Shown: positions 1 to 12,169 of the stretch, piece by piece
How the letters are laid out: each line of letters begins with the position of its first letter
Position numbering within the stretch: the stretch's first letter is position 1
Notes under the pieces: model-generated
What the model saw: the letters and a program-made list of their open reading frames with translations, nothing else
What the model was told of the DNA's origin: nothing
Database searches by the model: none
Origin: Littorina saxatilis
Lineage: Eukaryota > Mollusca > Gastropoda > Littorinimorpha > Littorinidae
NCBI RefSeq assembly: GCF_037325665.1
Contig: NC_090261.1
Coordinates: forward strand, 59,785,589-59,849,588
Direction of reading: 5' to 3'
DNA: 64,000 nucleotides
Translations under genes and position numbers: made by a program

Positions 1-164
1 TTGTGAAACTTTACACAATACGTTAAGTACCAACGGTTGCCGTTTTCATAATTGTAAAATACACTCTGTCGCCCTTGCTCGTTAGTCTAAATCGTAAGCA
101 AATATTTGCACACCATTGGTATCTTTGAAATCATATCAGACCATAGTTTAAGCATGTCAACTAA

Positions 165-197
<33 letters not shown>

Positions 198-647
198 CCA
201 CTCAGAACTTCAATCTACCAGTAGGTCCAGCAACTTACCAAAGCTATGGAAATGTTTCCTTTTTCTTTACACTGGTACAGCAGATTGCACATATGAAATA
301 TTCAGTCAGTAGTTTCTTGGTTTCAGTATCAACAACAATAATAACATTTCACATGTATTGCACAATCATCGTCTCACATGTTGTACATGACTACTTCAAT
401 ATTCAGCTGTGAACTGGTACAGTGGAAAATTGTAGCACCTTGGAGCCTCACCTGCCACCTGCCCCCCCCCCCCCCCCCCCCCCCCCCTCATCCCTTCTTC
501 AAGACTTTACTTTTTCAGATTATCTATAACCTCTGTAAAATTACCTCCCTTTTAAGACTCCCTCCTTTTTACAACTTGAATTTCTGAGATCTGTTTTAGG
601 TCTTAAACAGGCCGTTCCACTGTAGCTGTGGTATAAACTTGAACCTG

Positions 648-1343
648 GTACAGTGGAACCCCCTTTTAAGACCCCTGGATTTAAGACTCCCTCCTTTTTA
701 AGACATTGATTTTTAAGATTTTCTCTTCATAACCTGTGTAAAATTACCTCCATTTTAAGACTCCCCCCTTTTTAAAGGTGGTCGTCTACATTTTTGCTTT
801 TTTTCAATAATCTTATGGTTAGATTTCGCTAAAAAGTTATGTCAGATGATGAATGAACCATGGGGAAAAAAGTTATAGGAAAAAAATATATGTAAAAAAA
901 GATTTTATTTTTGGGTAGCGTGACTCACGCTTCCAATATTTTGTTTTCTGTTTGCTTTGCCTAAAAATACTGACCAATCAAATTCATGTCACTATGCTTA
1001 TAGCCACGCCCAAACAAGTGCAGCAACAGTTTGACACTGGAGCGCTGTCCACGCTTTTTTTTAAACGCACAAAATGCACGGGATTTGAGAGGAGTTTTGC
1101 GCTTGGCATTTTCCAAATAAGGATATCCTACTATGAGTACTACGCTGGAATACTACAATGAATTTTCAAACGGCTACACTGGCTTCGTCTTTCCTGATCG
1201 AAAGGGGGTGTATTGTTGATATTTGTAGATAATAGACTCTGCATTTTAATGGTCAAATGGCGATTTCGGTATAAAAATGTAGACAAGGACCTTTAAGACC
1301 TGATCTTCACATATTGTTGGTCTTAAAAAAGGCGGTTCCACTG
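648..1343 (+). mobile_element. pogo/Tigger-like MITE interrupted by a TTAA-flanked MITE
   Basis: It begins CAGTGGAACCCCC and ends with the inverted form GGTTCCACTG, flanked by TA, as in pogo/Tigger-type (Tc1/mariner superfamily) MITEs. The interior is the repeated motif family TTTTAAGAC and CTCCCTCCTTTTTAAGAC seen in more than ten places in this window. The copy is split by a second element at 776-1292. A flanking motif (gctgtgg ... aacttgaacctgg) occurs on both sides (about 615-645 and 1345-1370), so the MITE region is itself locally duplicated; the tail of another copy lies just left, near 600-625. Confidence 0.65.
776..1292 (+). mobile_element. MITE with TTAA target duplication, copy 1 (517 bp)
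   Basis: Flanked by TTAA at 772-775 and 1293-1296. Imperfect terminal inverted repeats: AGGTGGTCGTCTACATTTTT at the left and, read inward from the right, AGGTCCTTGTCTACATTTTT. The TTAA duplication suggests mobilisation by a piggyBac- or Kolobok-like transposase; this is inference from the target site only. The same 69-codon chance ORF occurs in both copies and has no recognisable domain. The second copy is inverted at 9139-9667. Confidence 0.7.
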
Positions 1344-2128
1344 TAGCTGTGGGCTGAACTTGAACCTGGCCATTGACTCTCGGTTGACAAGCTTTTCAGG
1401 GTACTGTTCAAGAGGTCTGTCACTTCTGTTTGGCCAGCACTGATGCACGCTGAAACTTGCTGATGTGGTTCATAATGAAGAGTCTGCAATTCAACAAAGC
1501 AAAGTTGACTAGCAATGATATTATTCATAATGTATTTATCATTATAATGGACAAATGAGAGTAGCGAGGTGGATATGTATGTGAGGGTGCGGGTATGGAT
1601 GTGTGTGGTTTGGGTTATGCGTGTATTGAGGCGTCAATTTTTATGTCATTTTATGTGATGTTATTTGTGTATACGAACCAAAATAAAAAATTCTGTTTCT
1701 CTTAAAATTCAGATAATAAAGTTGTGTTGTATTGAATTGAATTGAATTGAATTGAGGTTCAGTCAGCATTGTTCCCAGACTCACGAAACAATAGGTCAGT
1801 TGGATCTGGATTGAAAATATGTATAGGTCCAGAATCTCCTGGCTACTTCTGGCATTCTTCAATTAGAAGTTCTCCTACAGTACATATCTGTTGGTCAACA
1901 GACCCAGGGGGTCAGACCAATGCAGATATCAAAAAGAATGTGTCAGTGACCAAAACATGAGAACAGCAATGTTCATTGCTAACTTTCTCTTTTTGTATAG
2001 TTGATCGATTTATTGACTAACTTGACTGAGAAATGGATGAATAAATTCATTGACTCAGATTTATTGCCTGACTGAGAGATGGATAAGTGGACTGACAGCC
2101 GAAATGAATTAGCTTTATATGTGCATGT

Positions 2129-2345
2129 ACGGGGGGCGAGGAATTAGCTCTGTCAACAGCGGCGATGGCTTCAAAACCAGTTGTCTCTATCGGCGTGGGG
2201 TCAATCCCCACGTTCGGCGAGGGATTTATTTCCCAGAATCAACTCTGTGCAGACTCTCCTCTGTGTCCGAACACCCCCGTATGCACGCATGCGCACAATA
2301 AAGAACCCAAGTTCACAGAGAAAGTCTCAGGGCTTGGTAAAAATG
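2129..2345 (+). mobile_element. tRNA-derived SINE fragment
   Basis: A degenerate tRNA-like head (GAATTAGCTCTGTCAAC, then a box-B-like GGGTCAATCCCC) is followed by the family body (GAGGGATTTATTTCCCAGA, CAGACTCTCCTCTGTGTCC). Same family as 4870-5291, 40711-41052, 50011-50420 and 53701-54041, but more decayed and truncated. Confidence 0.6.
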
Positions 2346-2489
2346 AATACACACATGCAGGAAAAAAAGAAAATAAAACAAGAAATTCCTCCGAGGTAGG
2401 AAAAACACCCCCGTTGGTCAAAGGGAAATAACCATTCTCACTGCCACCAACTGAGAAGGTTATTCTATAAGTCCTTGTAGAATCTTAAT

Positions 2490-2830
2490 CCACCAATAAC
2501 TCCCTAACCGTGTGTTTGACTGGTCCCAATTTTTGTAAGGACCGTCTCAGGAATGTATAGAACCTGTTCACCAAGTTTGGTGACGATCGGTCCGTTCATT
2601 CTTGAGATCTATATGCGAACACAAACAAACAAACAAACACATCGACCGAATCCTATACACACCAAATAACTCCCTAACCGTGTGTTTGACTGGTCCCAAT
2701 TTTTGTAAGGACCGTCTCAGGAATGTATAGAACCTGTTCACCAAGTTTGGTGACGATCGGTCCGTTCATTCTTGAGATCTATATGCGAACACAAACAAAC
2801 AAACACATGGACCGAATCCTATACACACCC
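2490..2830. repeat. Tandem duplication of a 166-bp unit, retroelement-tail-like
   Basis: Two nearly identical head-to-tail copies of a unit starting ATAACTCCCTAACCGTGTG and ending in an AAAC run followed by ACCGAATCCTATACACACC. The segment 'aagtttggtgacgatcggtc ... ttcttgagat' followed by AAAC repeats resembles the 3' tails of invertebrate non-LTR elements; the family is not assigned. Confidence 0.6.
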
Positions 2831-2964
2831 CTATACCGGGGGTGTAATAAGGGTAGCACCGTATACTGTATGGCAGCTCACTTCCCCCAGTGAGAAAGCA
2901 GCCCGAATTTCCATGAGAATAACCTCACAGGACTATGTGAAATCTTATTCTTATCCTTACTCAC

Positions 2965-5900
2965 TTTGCACGTGAAGCCATCTCATCAGCACTCCATCGA
3001 GGGCTGTAGGGAAAGTTGCCGACTGTCTCAAAGTACGGCTGACCTTTCACCTCATGGTACACTGACTGGAATGTGAACTTTGGGGTTTCCGCAGGGAAGT
3101 ATAAAGGTAGTTCCACTGAAAAGGAACCAAAATATTTTGATTAGCAGTGCATGGCAATAACTGTTGTCACCCTCTTTCCCATGAAAATATCAAGCTTATT
3201 ATGAGTTATTTCGAATATGCTGACTGTTAGCAATTGATAACAGACATGTCGAGAAAAAAGATATCAAGCATGAGCCTTCAGGCGAATGCTGATATTGTTT
3301 GTGAGAAATGTCTGTTATTATTTAACAGTCAGCATATTAGAAATAACGGTTTTACTACCGTTTATTTCGACCAAAAGAAATTTCGAAGCGACCCTGCGAA
3401 TTAGACAGAACAGCCACAATGGAAACTTGAGCGCAAATGATGGGAAGTTGATCCTTCACACACATATCTTTTGACATGATCAGGCAGAAAGAGATTTACA
3501 AAAAGAGAGCCAACAAGCATGAAGACGAACAGACTGACAGACAGAAAGACAGACAGACAGAAAAAACAGATTCTCGTCTTGGAGCATACTTTTTTTCTGC
3601 TAAGGTTGCTAACAGGTTAAACTTTTGTGTGCATGCTTACCTGCGTAGATGAAAAAGAAGTCATTCCACTCAAACAGGAAGGAGATGTTGGAGAAAGTTT
3701 GCAAATCATATTCAATCACACATCTGAAACATCAAGAAACATATTTTTCTGATAAAACACACGCAATCACTGATATCCCTACACCGCAATAAACACACTT
3801 CAGATATTCTCCATGGCTTTCTACTGTTCTACAGTATTACATTGTTGGTGCTTTACAAAGGAAAACCAATTGAAACAATTTTGAAAAATAAATCTATATG
3901 TTGCATTTGAAACAAAGATCCAGCCACCCTTTTGTATATTTACATGACGGGCGCAGTGGCATGGTGGTAAGACGTCAGCTTCCTAATCGGGAGGTCGTGA
4001 GTTCGAATCCCGGTCGCTGCCGCCTGGTGGGTTAAGGGTGGAGATTTTTCCCATCTCCCAGGTCAACGTATGTGCAGACCTGCTAGTGACTTAACCCCTT
4101 CGTGTGTACACGCAAGCACAAGACCAAGTGCGCACGGAAAAGATCCTGTAATCCATGTCAGAGTTCGGTGGGTTATGGAAACACGAAAATACCCAGCATG
4201 CCTCCCCCGAAATCGGCGTATGCTGCCTGAATGGCGGGGTAAAAACGGTCATACACGTAAAAATCCACTCGTGCTATAAACATGAGTGAACGTGGGAGTC
4301 TAAGCCCATGAACGAAAAAGAAGAAGAAAGAAGTATATTTACAAAAACATTCTATGATGATTACTAGATTTTCTTTGTCCAAAATCAACAGAAAAGTTAG
4401 CTGTACTTCTCAAAGACTCTAAGAGACTCAAAATGTTACTGTCCTTATAAAAACAAGGAAAACTGCAATGCAGTGTCGGGCGCGGTTACAGACATAAAAG
4501 TACATTACATTTGCTAAGAATTAAGAATTGCACTAAAAAACACTTGAACATATCACATCACTGTGATGATGAAATGCATTAACCTGAAAGTGATAAATCT
4601 GGTCTCCCTGCTTCTACACTCACCTCCCAAACTGGCTGAGGAATGCTGCAATGTACTCTTTTCTCTTCTCAAAACCACGCACCACTTGTGTAACCTGTTT
4701 AAAAAATGTTTTTAAAAATTAGCACTGATCAAAAATAAATAGTAAGCACTATACTGTCTCCAACTTTATTTGCTAACATGCAATGAAGAATAGGAAACAC
4801 CAAAGTGAGCACAACTGCAAACAATAGATTTATTGTGGATCCTACACACATATACACAGAAACATAGAGGGGCGTGGACGTCGCTCAGTTGGTAGCGCGC
4901 TGGCTTTGTAGCCAGTTGGTCACTATCAGCGTGGGTTCAATCCCCACGTTCGGCGAGAGATTCATTTCTCGGAGTCAACTTTGTGCAGACTCTCTTCGGT
5001 GTCCGAACACCCCCGTGTGCACACATGCGCACAAAAAAAGATCCCAAGTTCACAGCGAAAGTCTCAGGGCTTGGAAAACACGAATACATGCATGCATCAT
5101 CTCTCGTCTCTAATTATCATGATCGTATTTCGATACTTTGACGAGACAAACCCAATTCTGGTTTGTCGAAAAAGACAGCCACAGCGGGCTTGTTGGAGTC
5201 AAAGTATCACACCATATCTTCAGCGTATTACCAATACCTGTCCCAATATAGGCCAACTGGTCTAAGAGGACGTTAAACCCTACTAGTCAGTCAGAAACAT
5301 AGAGAGGCAGAGAGACAGTCAACAGGGTTGTCGTTTGGTAACTGCCGTTTGTGAAACACTGAAATCTTTGTTGTGATTTTCACAGAATTGCCAAACTTTT
5401 CCTCAATTGGGGAAATCATGACTGCCAAAACCCTCTGAAATTGAATGAACTTTTTCTCAGTCAGGGTTAGGTGGGTTATAAAAACACAAAAATACCAAGC
5501 ATGCATCCTCCCAGTTAACATATTGCTGCCTAAATGACAGAGAAAAAACAGTCATACACGTAAAATAAAACCACTTGTGCAAAAAACACAAGTGTACATG
5601 TGAGTTCCACCCCATGAATGCAGGAGAAGAATATAAGAAGAAGAAGACTGAACTGTTTTATGGCCATTTTCGCAAATTTGCAAACCAAAATAAATCGGGC
5701 AACATCCCAGGTCAAATACATATATATAATTTACACATTATGTGAGTTGAACTGTAGATTGCACTCACCTTGTTGTCTAACTGTTGTTTAACATGTGCAA
5801 CATAGTCTCCCAGCAAGGTTCCAGATGTATAGGACGGTATTCTTAAACAGGTGGCCCCACCAAGAGCACTGGCAGGACAAAGATGGTCATTGTGTTCACA

Positions 5901-6104
5901 TAAAATGATTTAGACCAACATAAACATACATTCAATTCTTTGTCAGCTTTTTAAGATCTTAAGAGTTGTCAATGTGAATGAACAAAATCTTTTCAAATCC
6001 GTATTCAGTAACAGCACAAAAGCTGAGTTACCATTCAAGGCACATACAGTATACACACTTTTCTTTTAAAGAATTTTTTTTCTTATTCAAGAATAATATT
6101 GTGA

Positions 6105-6140
<36 letters not shown>

Positions 6141-9100
6141 TTTAACCCCTTCACTGCCACAGTATAACAGCATTTTGGTATTGCTGTGCGCCAGGGCAAA
6201 TTTCGCTTTCTTCGGTAGGTTCACTTATCTGTTCACTGCTCATTCATTTATTGAGATATCTCTTAGATCTTTGGCATGTGGTTTGCTTACACCCTTGGCT
6301 ATTATGTGATAACATGATCATTGGACTTTGTTTGTGATTGTTATTGTAAAAATCGATATAATGACCATTTTTGTCAAAAATGACAGTTTCCAAACTTTCA
6401 CACACGTAAAACCGCAGAAAACACAGCTAAAACTGGTGTCAAATATCAGCTAGGTACTTACATTACAGCCCATAAAAGTATTCTTCTGTGTGGTAATCCA
6501 TAAATCACTTCTTGTAGAGCTTCCAGAACACTGTATCATTTGAAAACGGGTCTACGAGTTGATGTGCGACTTTCGGCCGCCATTTTAAATCTTATAGATC
6601 GGAAAAAACTTCTAAAAAGGTTTTTACCATGTGGTACTAACTTATCTGAACGGTCAATGGGAAAAAACTGTGTTTAAAACCCCTACAAGAAGTTGGACAG
6701 TGGTTACCTCCCAGTTAGTTTTCACAAATGTCCTGAAAAGTGCTGATGTACAAGGGCGGATCAATTCACTTTGGAGGGGGGGGTTACAAAATGACTGCGA
6801 AGATACAAGTTGACGGCGCCGAAGGCGCCTAAGCCTCTAGGGGGGTCCGGGGCCATGCCCCCCCGGATATTTTTTTTATCCAAAGAAGCAAAATAGAGCT
6901 ATCTGGTGCATCCTGAGCCAATAAATTACTTCTTTTTTGGGGGGGTGGGGGGGTTACGTAACCCGTGTAACCCCCCCCCCCCAGATCCGCCCTTGATGTA
7001 AATGCCACGTACCTAGTACGTGTATGGGCGTATGACAAACCAAACATGACCACGTACCTAGTACGTGCTGGGCAGTGAAGGGGTTAATGTACCGTAAATT
7101 AAAATGAAAAGCCTATCAAAATACACACTGTATGTATTGTAGCAAATCACACACAAAATCTTACCCAAAATAATCACAAACTCACTTTTCCACTCTGGGT
7201 GAGAGATGTAGCACAGGTGTGACTCGTGAACTATCAGGTGAGGGATAGGTAAAATATAGAACGGCTTGGTCCTCCCCTGGATTGGCCTGATTCAAATAAA
7301 AACAAAACTTTACAATTACAATTATACATTGAAAGGCTTCCATTTGAAACTTCGAGGTTGTCATGGTCAATTGACACCCGACAAACGTCTCATTGAAGCC
7401 TGACGGAAATTGAATTGAATTGACTCACGTTGCCCAGAAGAATTCATACATCGAGTTTCGTAATGCAAAAGATGTCATCTCTTTGCATGCATTATTGTCT
7501 CAGTGTTTTCCAGCCTTCTGTGTTTCCTACTTGAAAAATACCCTAAAAGGATAACCAAGGCTAATCAAGGTTGTATCAATGTGCTTCGCCAGCAAGTGTT
7601 TAAAGAGCAGATTTCCAGTGTTCAACAGAGATTAACTTTATAATCTGACCAATCACAGATACAGTTACATTCTAAACCCAGCTTGATTGAATTACAATAC
7701 CGATTTCCTACAACTGCCTGTCTCAAAAGACTGCGATTTAAAGAGACCTCTTTAATGCATCAAAAGCTGAGAGATATGTCTCAATATTCAACTGTGGACT
7801 TCACATGTTGCACATACACACAAAAGAATCATATAAATGAAAAAGAACAAAGGTAAAAAGAAAGAAATGAACAACCATCAAAATACTGTTCGAGTGAAAG
7901 AAAAAATCTGTTTCCAGTTCAAACAAACAAACAAACAGACATACATAGCAGTGATCGAGTGACTTACCTGTATCAGGTATGCAGGTATTTGTGAAAAGTC
8001 TACCTGGAGTCGAAGGACAATGTAGACCACACCTGCTTTGACCTGCCCACAACAAAAGTACCGTGGTACAGCTTGTTTGATTATACATTAATTGGATCAC
8101 AGATCCAATTAACATATATATCTCGACATTCACTGGTCTTAGGGTTTTTGTTTTCAAAGAAGAAAGAAACTTGCTTGAACACGGACCACTTCTCCGAGCA
8201 AAATCAACAAACCTAATCACTCGCATTCCACCTCAAGGTCTCGGCCAACCAAGACTATGGCATACTCGTAGCAAAGCCGCCGAATGGTACCGTAAACCAA
8301 GAATAGTGACGTAAGAGAATAGAATGTCGTCTTTTGATTTGGAACGTGACGTGTTTCAGAACTTCTTCTGGACAACTTGGATGGTCTTCTGCGTAGTGGT
8401 TGGCACGAGATTCTTTTTCTTCTTCGACAGTTCATCCTCCGATACTGTAGCAAAACGTTTCATCTTTTTTTCACTTTTATTTATTTATTTATTTATTTAT
8501 TAAGGAGATTTCTATAGCGCATAACTAAAGGCACTATGCATTTTCGAGTATGCGGACGACTGAACTTGACCGCTAAAAAGTAGTCCTTTCGGTATTATTA
8601 CGCCGAGTCTGAACATGAGGTCTGAACATTGTTTTTAGGCAGGATCTAGGTGAAAGCAAGGCTGTTCTGATCTCTGTGTACAGTCGACAGAGAGAGAAAT
8701 ACATGTCGAGACATAGTTATATTTTTGACAACATGGCTATGTGATGATAAAGAAAACAAAAAGATGAACGTAAAGAAGAAATCTGGATTGAACAGTGAGC
8801 AAACACTTCTCTCAAACACGTCAGATGAAAGTTCAACTGCAACAAGCCACAAGGCTGCCCATATGGAGTGTTGATTGAAATGTTCCTTCAAGCAATCTTC
8901 CCATTAATTTGAATGGAAATTAGTCACCCTGTCTGCACCAAGTGGCCCTGAGATGGAAATGTGGGTACACTTAACGTCAAGAAGAAGAAGTCTGACAACA
9001 GGGCTGCTTAATAATTCTTACTACATGTACACATACAAGGCTATAAAATGTATGAATAAAATAAATATGGACCAAACCTCAAATACTGTGGAAACCCCTT

Positions 9101-10366
9101 TTAAGACGTCTAAAAATCTGTTAAAAATCTGGTCTTAAAGGTCCTTGTCTACATTTTTATACCGAAATTGCCATTTGACCATTAAAATGCAGTCTATTAT
9201 CTACAAATATCAACAATTCACCCCCTTTCGATCAGGAAAGACGAAGCCAGTGTAGCCGTTTGAAAATTCATTGTAGTATTCCAGCGTAGTACTCATAGTA
9301 GGATATCCTTATTTGGAAAATGCCAAGCGCAAAACTCCTCTCAAATCCCGTGCATTTCGTGCGTTTAAAAAAAAGCGTGGACAGCGCTCCAGTGTCAAAC
9401 TGTTGCTGCACTTGTTTGGGTGTGGCTATAAGCATAGTGACATGAATTTGATTGGTCAGTATTTTTAGGCAAAGCACATGTTCTCAGCAAACAGAAAACA
9501 AAATATTGGAAGCGTGAGTCACGCTACCCAAAAATAAAATCTTATTTTACATATATATTTTTTTCTATAACCTTTTTCCCCATGGTTCATTCATCATTTG
9601 ACATAATTTTGTATCGAAATCTAACCATAAGATTATTGAAAAAAAGCAAAAATGTAGACGACCACCTTTAAAAAGCAGGGAGTCTTAACATGGGGACAAA
9701 TTTACAGACATTATGAACAGAAGATCCAAAAAACCAAGGCCTTAAAAAGGGAGAAGTCTTAAATGGGATGGGGGGGGGGGGGGGTCTTAAAAGGAGTGTT
9801 GCACTGTATAAAAGTATAAAGTAAATCTAGGCCAAACCTCAGTGCCAGTGATGTAGAGCTCCAGGTCATTAGGGTTCAGATCAATAGAGGTGAGCAACGA
9901 TGATATGTCTTGCTCAATTCTGTGGTGATGAGCTGCTCTTATGTTGTTATGCTGGCGGTAGTAACGCAACAGTTCTTTGATCATCAGCAGGAGTGAATCA
10001 TGTTTTGTGGCATCCCACTTTGAGAGGCTCTGGAAATCAGGACACAAAGATGTCGTTAACGAAAAACAAATCATAAAACCCATTCTTTACGTTTTGCAGT
10101 GCAGACAGCACAGACTTCTTTAATTCACACAGTTTTGAGAGAGAGCAAATTCTTCTAAAGCACAAATAGACAAACACACACACACACACATAAACAGATG
10201 TGCTCATAAGCAAGAGATGCACGCACAGACAGAATGATATTCGAGGCATCTTCACAGGGCTGGAAGGTGTGTGTTTGTGAGTATATAATATTGTATGCGT
10301 TTTTCTTACCTCCATCTCTTCCCTGTAATCATAGAGGTGTGAGTGTGTGTGCCGGTACAGGCATGT

Positions 10367-10440
<74 letters not shown>

Positions 10441-11863
10441 TGTGTGTGTTTAAGGCATTGACTGTTGATAGGAAAGTCAGTCGTGCTCACCTCCATCTCT
10501 TCCATGGGAGGTAAAAAGTCATCATCGTCAGGTCCAAAGATGAAGTCTGGGGGCTCTTCTGGGCAGCTGCAGTCAAATATTACCTCCCCTGAATCAAATC
10601 ATTGTTCAAAATCAGGTTTTGACGAAACAACTCTTTAAAGTCTGACATACCTCCTGGCCATTTTCCATGATGAAAAAGGTTAGGTGCTCACTCTTAACCG
10701 TACATTATTTTGGCAGAAAGGGCCTAAGTTGACCAAAAGTGATTGGATTGCCTGTAGGCGCACTTCCTGTAGACGTTTTTCCTGGGAATGCACACGGGTG
10801 CATTTCCTGCAGGAAAGTGTGACACTGGTCAATCTCGCGCCAAGCGTGTGATTTATCTAAACATTGTTTCCCCTGTGACATCCAAAATGCGGTTCGACAG
10901 GAGGACTTGATGTATTCTTTCATTTCTTCATTTAAAATTGAAACACTGAATCAAAGCTCTTCAAGAAAAAAAAAAGGATAACAAATATATATATATACAC
11001 ACAATTTTACCGATGTGGCTAGAAGCATCACAAGACTCTCAGCGAGATCGGCGAAACGCGACAGGATATACACCTGGGCGCATTCTCTGTATACAGAAAA
11101 AACGCCTACAGCATGTCCGCCTGCAGGGAATGCACCCACTTTTGGTCGACATAGATCCGGGACCTTCTGCGTTTCTTTGCCACACACATTCAAAGGCAGA
11201 CAGGCAAACAGACAGACATGCAGACACTGAGACAGTCATACACGTACAGTACTTATTCAAAAATCTGAAATCAACTCACATGTCAAATTTTGTCCACAGT
11301 ATGGAACAGACAGTTTAAATCTGTCAAATCTCCTCTGGTCTATATCCTGTGGGCAACTGAAAATGGAATTAAAAAACAATGAATATATATAGCAAATCAA
11401 ACGCTGAGACTGGATCAGGTTTAGGTTAATGTGGCGTCAATTAAAGTTCCTTACACAGCCTGGGTGCCTACAAAGGCACAATAAAGACACTGGTTGTAGA
11501 AGAAAACCCCAGTAATGTTAAAGAAAGGCAACTGCCAGACAACCAAACCAGTGTCTGCTTTGTTACGTTTACCCAGGTCAGTCACAGTGTCTTAATAATT
11601 GCTGCCGGAAAATACACTAGAAAATCTCAAATGTTCCTGCTCTGTCAATGTCATTCATGTGCTGAGTTCAATATCATCAGATCAGGTGCCTAATTTGTCT
11701 GTGAAGTCTGCACACAAAGTTGCAGGTTCTGTCAGGCTTTGTTCATTTTGGGTCTTTACATGACCACCAAGCTAGCCATTCCAGTATCAATGAGGCACTG
11801 ATAGTGATAGTGATACATGTACATGTGCACACACACACACACACACACACACACTGACAAGTC

Positions 11864-11896
<33 letters not shown>

Positions 11897-12169
11897 ATAC
11901 ACATACACACACACAAACACACGTGGGTGCAAATTTAAATGCAACACACGTTGACTGCTTTAAACAAAAATAAATGAAGAATTTGTGAAAGAGGACGGAA
12001 ACACAAACGGAAAAAGACATATGATATATATGTACCCCGAGCAGGCGTCAAAAATGTTCAACGATCCTGGCAAGATTCCGAACTCTTCTTCTGTCTGGAT
12101 GTTCTCCACAAACGGGCGTATCTTTGGATCAAAATATTCAAGCAGCTGAGTATCTATCAGTTGCTCCAT
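2965..12169 (-). CDS. BABAM2: BRISC and BRCA1-A complex member 2 (BRE/BRCC45), 3' end missing
   Basis: Scaffold of the BRCA1-A complex at DNA double-strand breaks and of cytoplasmic BRISC, which supports the BRCC36 Lys63-specific deubiquitinase; the family has two UEV-like domains. Exons on the minus strand: 12169-12036, 11356-11280, 10588-10491, 10029-9838, 8042-7968, 7286-7186, 5868-5769, 4694-4624, 3723-3641, 3115-2965. All ten have AG acceptors and GT donors and the phases join, giving about 360 codons (human 383). Diagnostic peptides that align with human BRE include RFDRFKLSVPYCGQNLTW, EEPPDFIFGPDDDDFLPP, LSKWDATKHDSLLLMIKEL, LHLSPRVEN, EYIAAFLSQFG and FPYSPRWSADEMASRAK. The start chosen is the MEQLID methionine; an in-frame ATG 42 bp upstream (12211) would add 14 residues. 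The final exon (AYFKTF... in human) was not found. The gene is head to head with XPO5. Confidence 0.9.
3532..3562. repeat. CAGA/GACA short tandem repeat
   Basis: Repeated GACAGACAGA units in the BABAM2 intron between exons 9 and 10. No other structure is seen. Confidence 0.6.
3945..4332 (+). mobile_element. tRNA-derived SINE type A, copy 1
   Basis: The head resembles a tRNA gene: box-A-like TGGCATGGTGGTAAGACG and box-B GAGTTCGAATCCC. The family body follows (CGCCTGGTGGGTTAAG, TCCTGTAATCCATGTCAGAG, AAACACGAAAATACCCAGCA, CGGTCATACACGTAAAA) and ends in an AAG-rich tail. The target-site duplication gtatatttaca is at 3934-3944 and 4333-4343. Sister copies are 23829-24195, 38820-39202 and 59436-59818. 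It lies in a BABAM2 intron. Confidence 0.85.
4870..5291 (+). mobile_element. tRNA-derived SINE type B with a long 3' extension
   Basis: The head GTCGCTCAGTTGGTAGCGCG and box B GGTTCAATCCCC are tRNA-like. The body has the shared ATTCATTTCTCGGAGTCAAC and CGGTGTCCGAACACCCCCGT. The 3' part differs from the other type B copies and ends AGAGGACGTTAAACCC. Target-site duplication cagaaacatagag at 4857-4869 and 5292-5304. It lies in a BABAM2 intron. Confidence 0.8.
5462..5640 (+). mobile_element. Decayed 3' part of SINE type A
   Basis: Matches the 3' half of the type A body (GTGGGTTATAAAAACACAAA, then CAGTCATACACGTAAAATA and a GAAGAAGAAG-like tail) with many substitutions and no tRNA head. Confidence 0.5.
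6108..6137. repeat. TA dinucleotide microsatellite
   Basis: About 14 uninterrupted TA units, immediately left of the TTAACCCC-ended element. Confidence 0.9.
6142..7087. mobile_element. DNA-transposon-like element with TTAACCCCTTCACTGCC ends, carrying a nested MITE
   Basis: The left end TTAACCCCTTCACTGCC is mirrored at the right end as GGGCAGTGAAGGGGTTAA. The right end contains two copies of the palindrome ACGTACCTAGTACGT. No transposase reading frame is visible, so it is non-autonomous. It is split by a second element at 6751-6995. Confidence 0.65.
6751..6995. mobile_element. MITE with CAAGGGCGGATC inverted ends, nested
   Basis: Perfect 12-bp terminal inverted repeats CAAGGGCGGATC and GATCCGCCCTTG, with the 5-bp flanking duplication ATGTA on both sides. 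G- and C-runs near both ends can pair with each other. It is inserted in the 6142-7087 element and is therefore younger. Confidence 0.7.
9085..9815. mobile_element. pogo/Tigger-like MITE interrupted by TTAA MITE copy 2
   Basis: The left end (ACTGTGGAAACCCCTTTTAA) and the decayed right end (near 9797-9812) are the CAGTGGAACC family. The interior contains the TTTTAAGAC motifs and a G-run (about 9767-9784). It is split at a TTAA by the element at 9139-9667. This is in a BABAM2 intron. Confidence 0.55.
9139..9667 (-). mobile_element. MITE with TTAA target duplication, copy 2 (529 bp, inverted)
   Basis: Near-identical inverted copy of 776-1292. TTAA lies at 9135-9138 and 9668-9671. The ends are AGGTCCTTGTCTACATTTTT and, read inward from the right, AGGTGGTCGTCTACATTTTT. 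The shared 69-codon reading frame is identical in length, indicating recent divergence. Confidence 0.7.
10366..10448. repeat. GT microsatellite
   Basis: About 40 GT units in the BABAM2 intron, ending 43 bp from the exon 3 donor boundary. Confidence 0.95.
11827..11925. repeat. CA microsatellite with a GCGC-containing interruption
   Basis: Two CA arrays separated by CTGACAAGTCTGCGCGCGCG. It lies in BABAM2 intron 1. Alternating purine-pyrimidine sequence. Confidence 0.9.

Larger units (their letters stand above)
1..2964. other. BABAM2 last intron or 3' flank, no coding exon recognised
   Basis: On the minus strand this follows a clear splice donor (gtgagt at 2964-2959) of BABAM2 exon 10. The remaining C-terminal stretch, about 22 residues in human, was not found here, so the last exon is probably off the left edge. 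The stretch holds a CA microsatellite (about 168-197), a C-run (about 462-487), a nested MITE block (648-1343), an ATTGA pentanucleotide run (about 1731-1756), a SINE fragment (2129-2345), a two-copy tandem repeat (2490-2830) and another SINE-tail fragment (about 2850-2940) that runs almost to the exon 10 donor. Confidence 0.6.
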
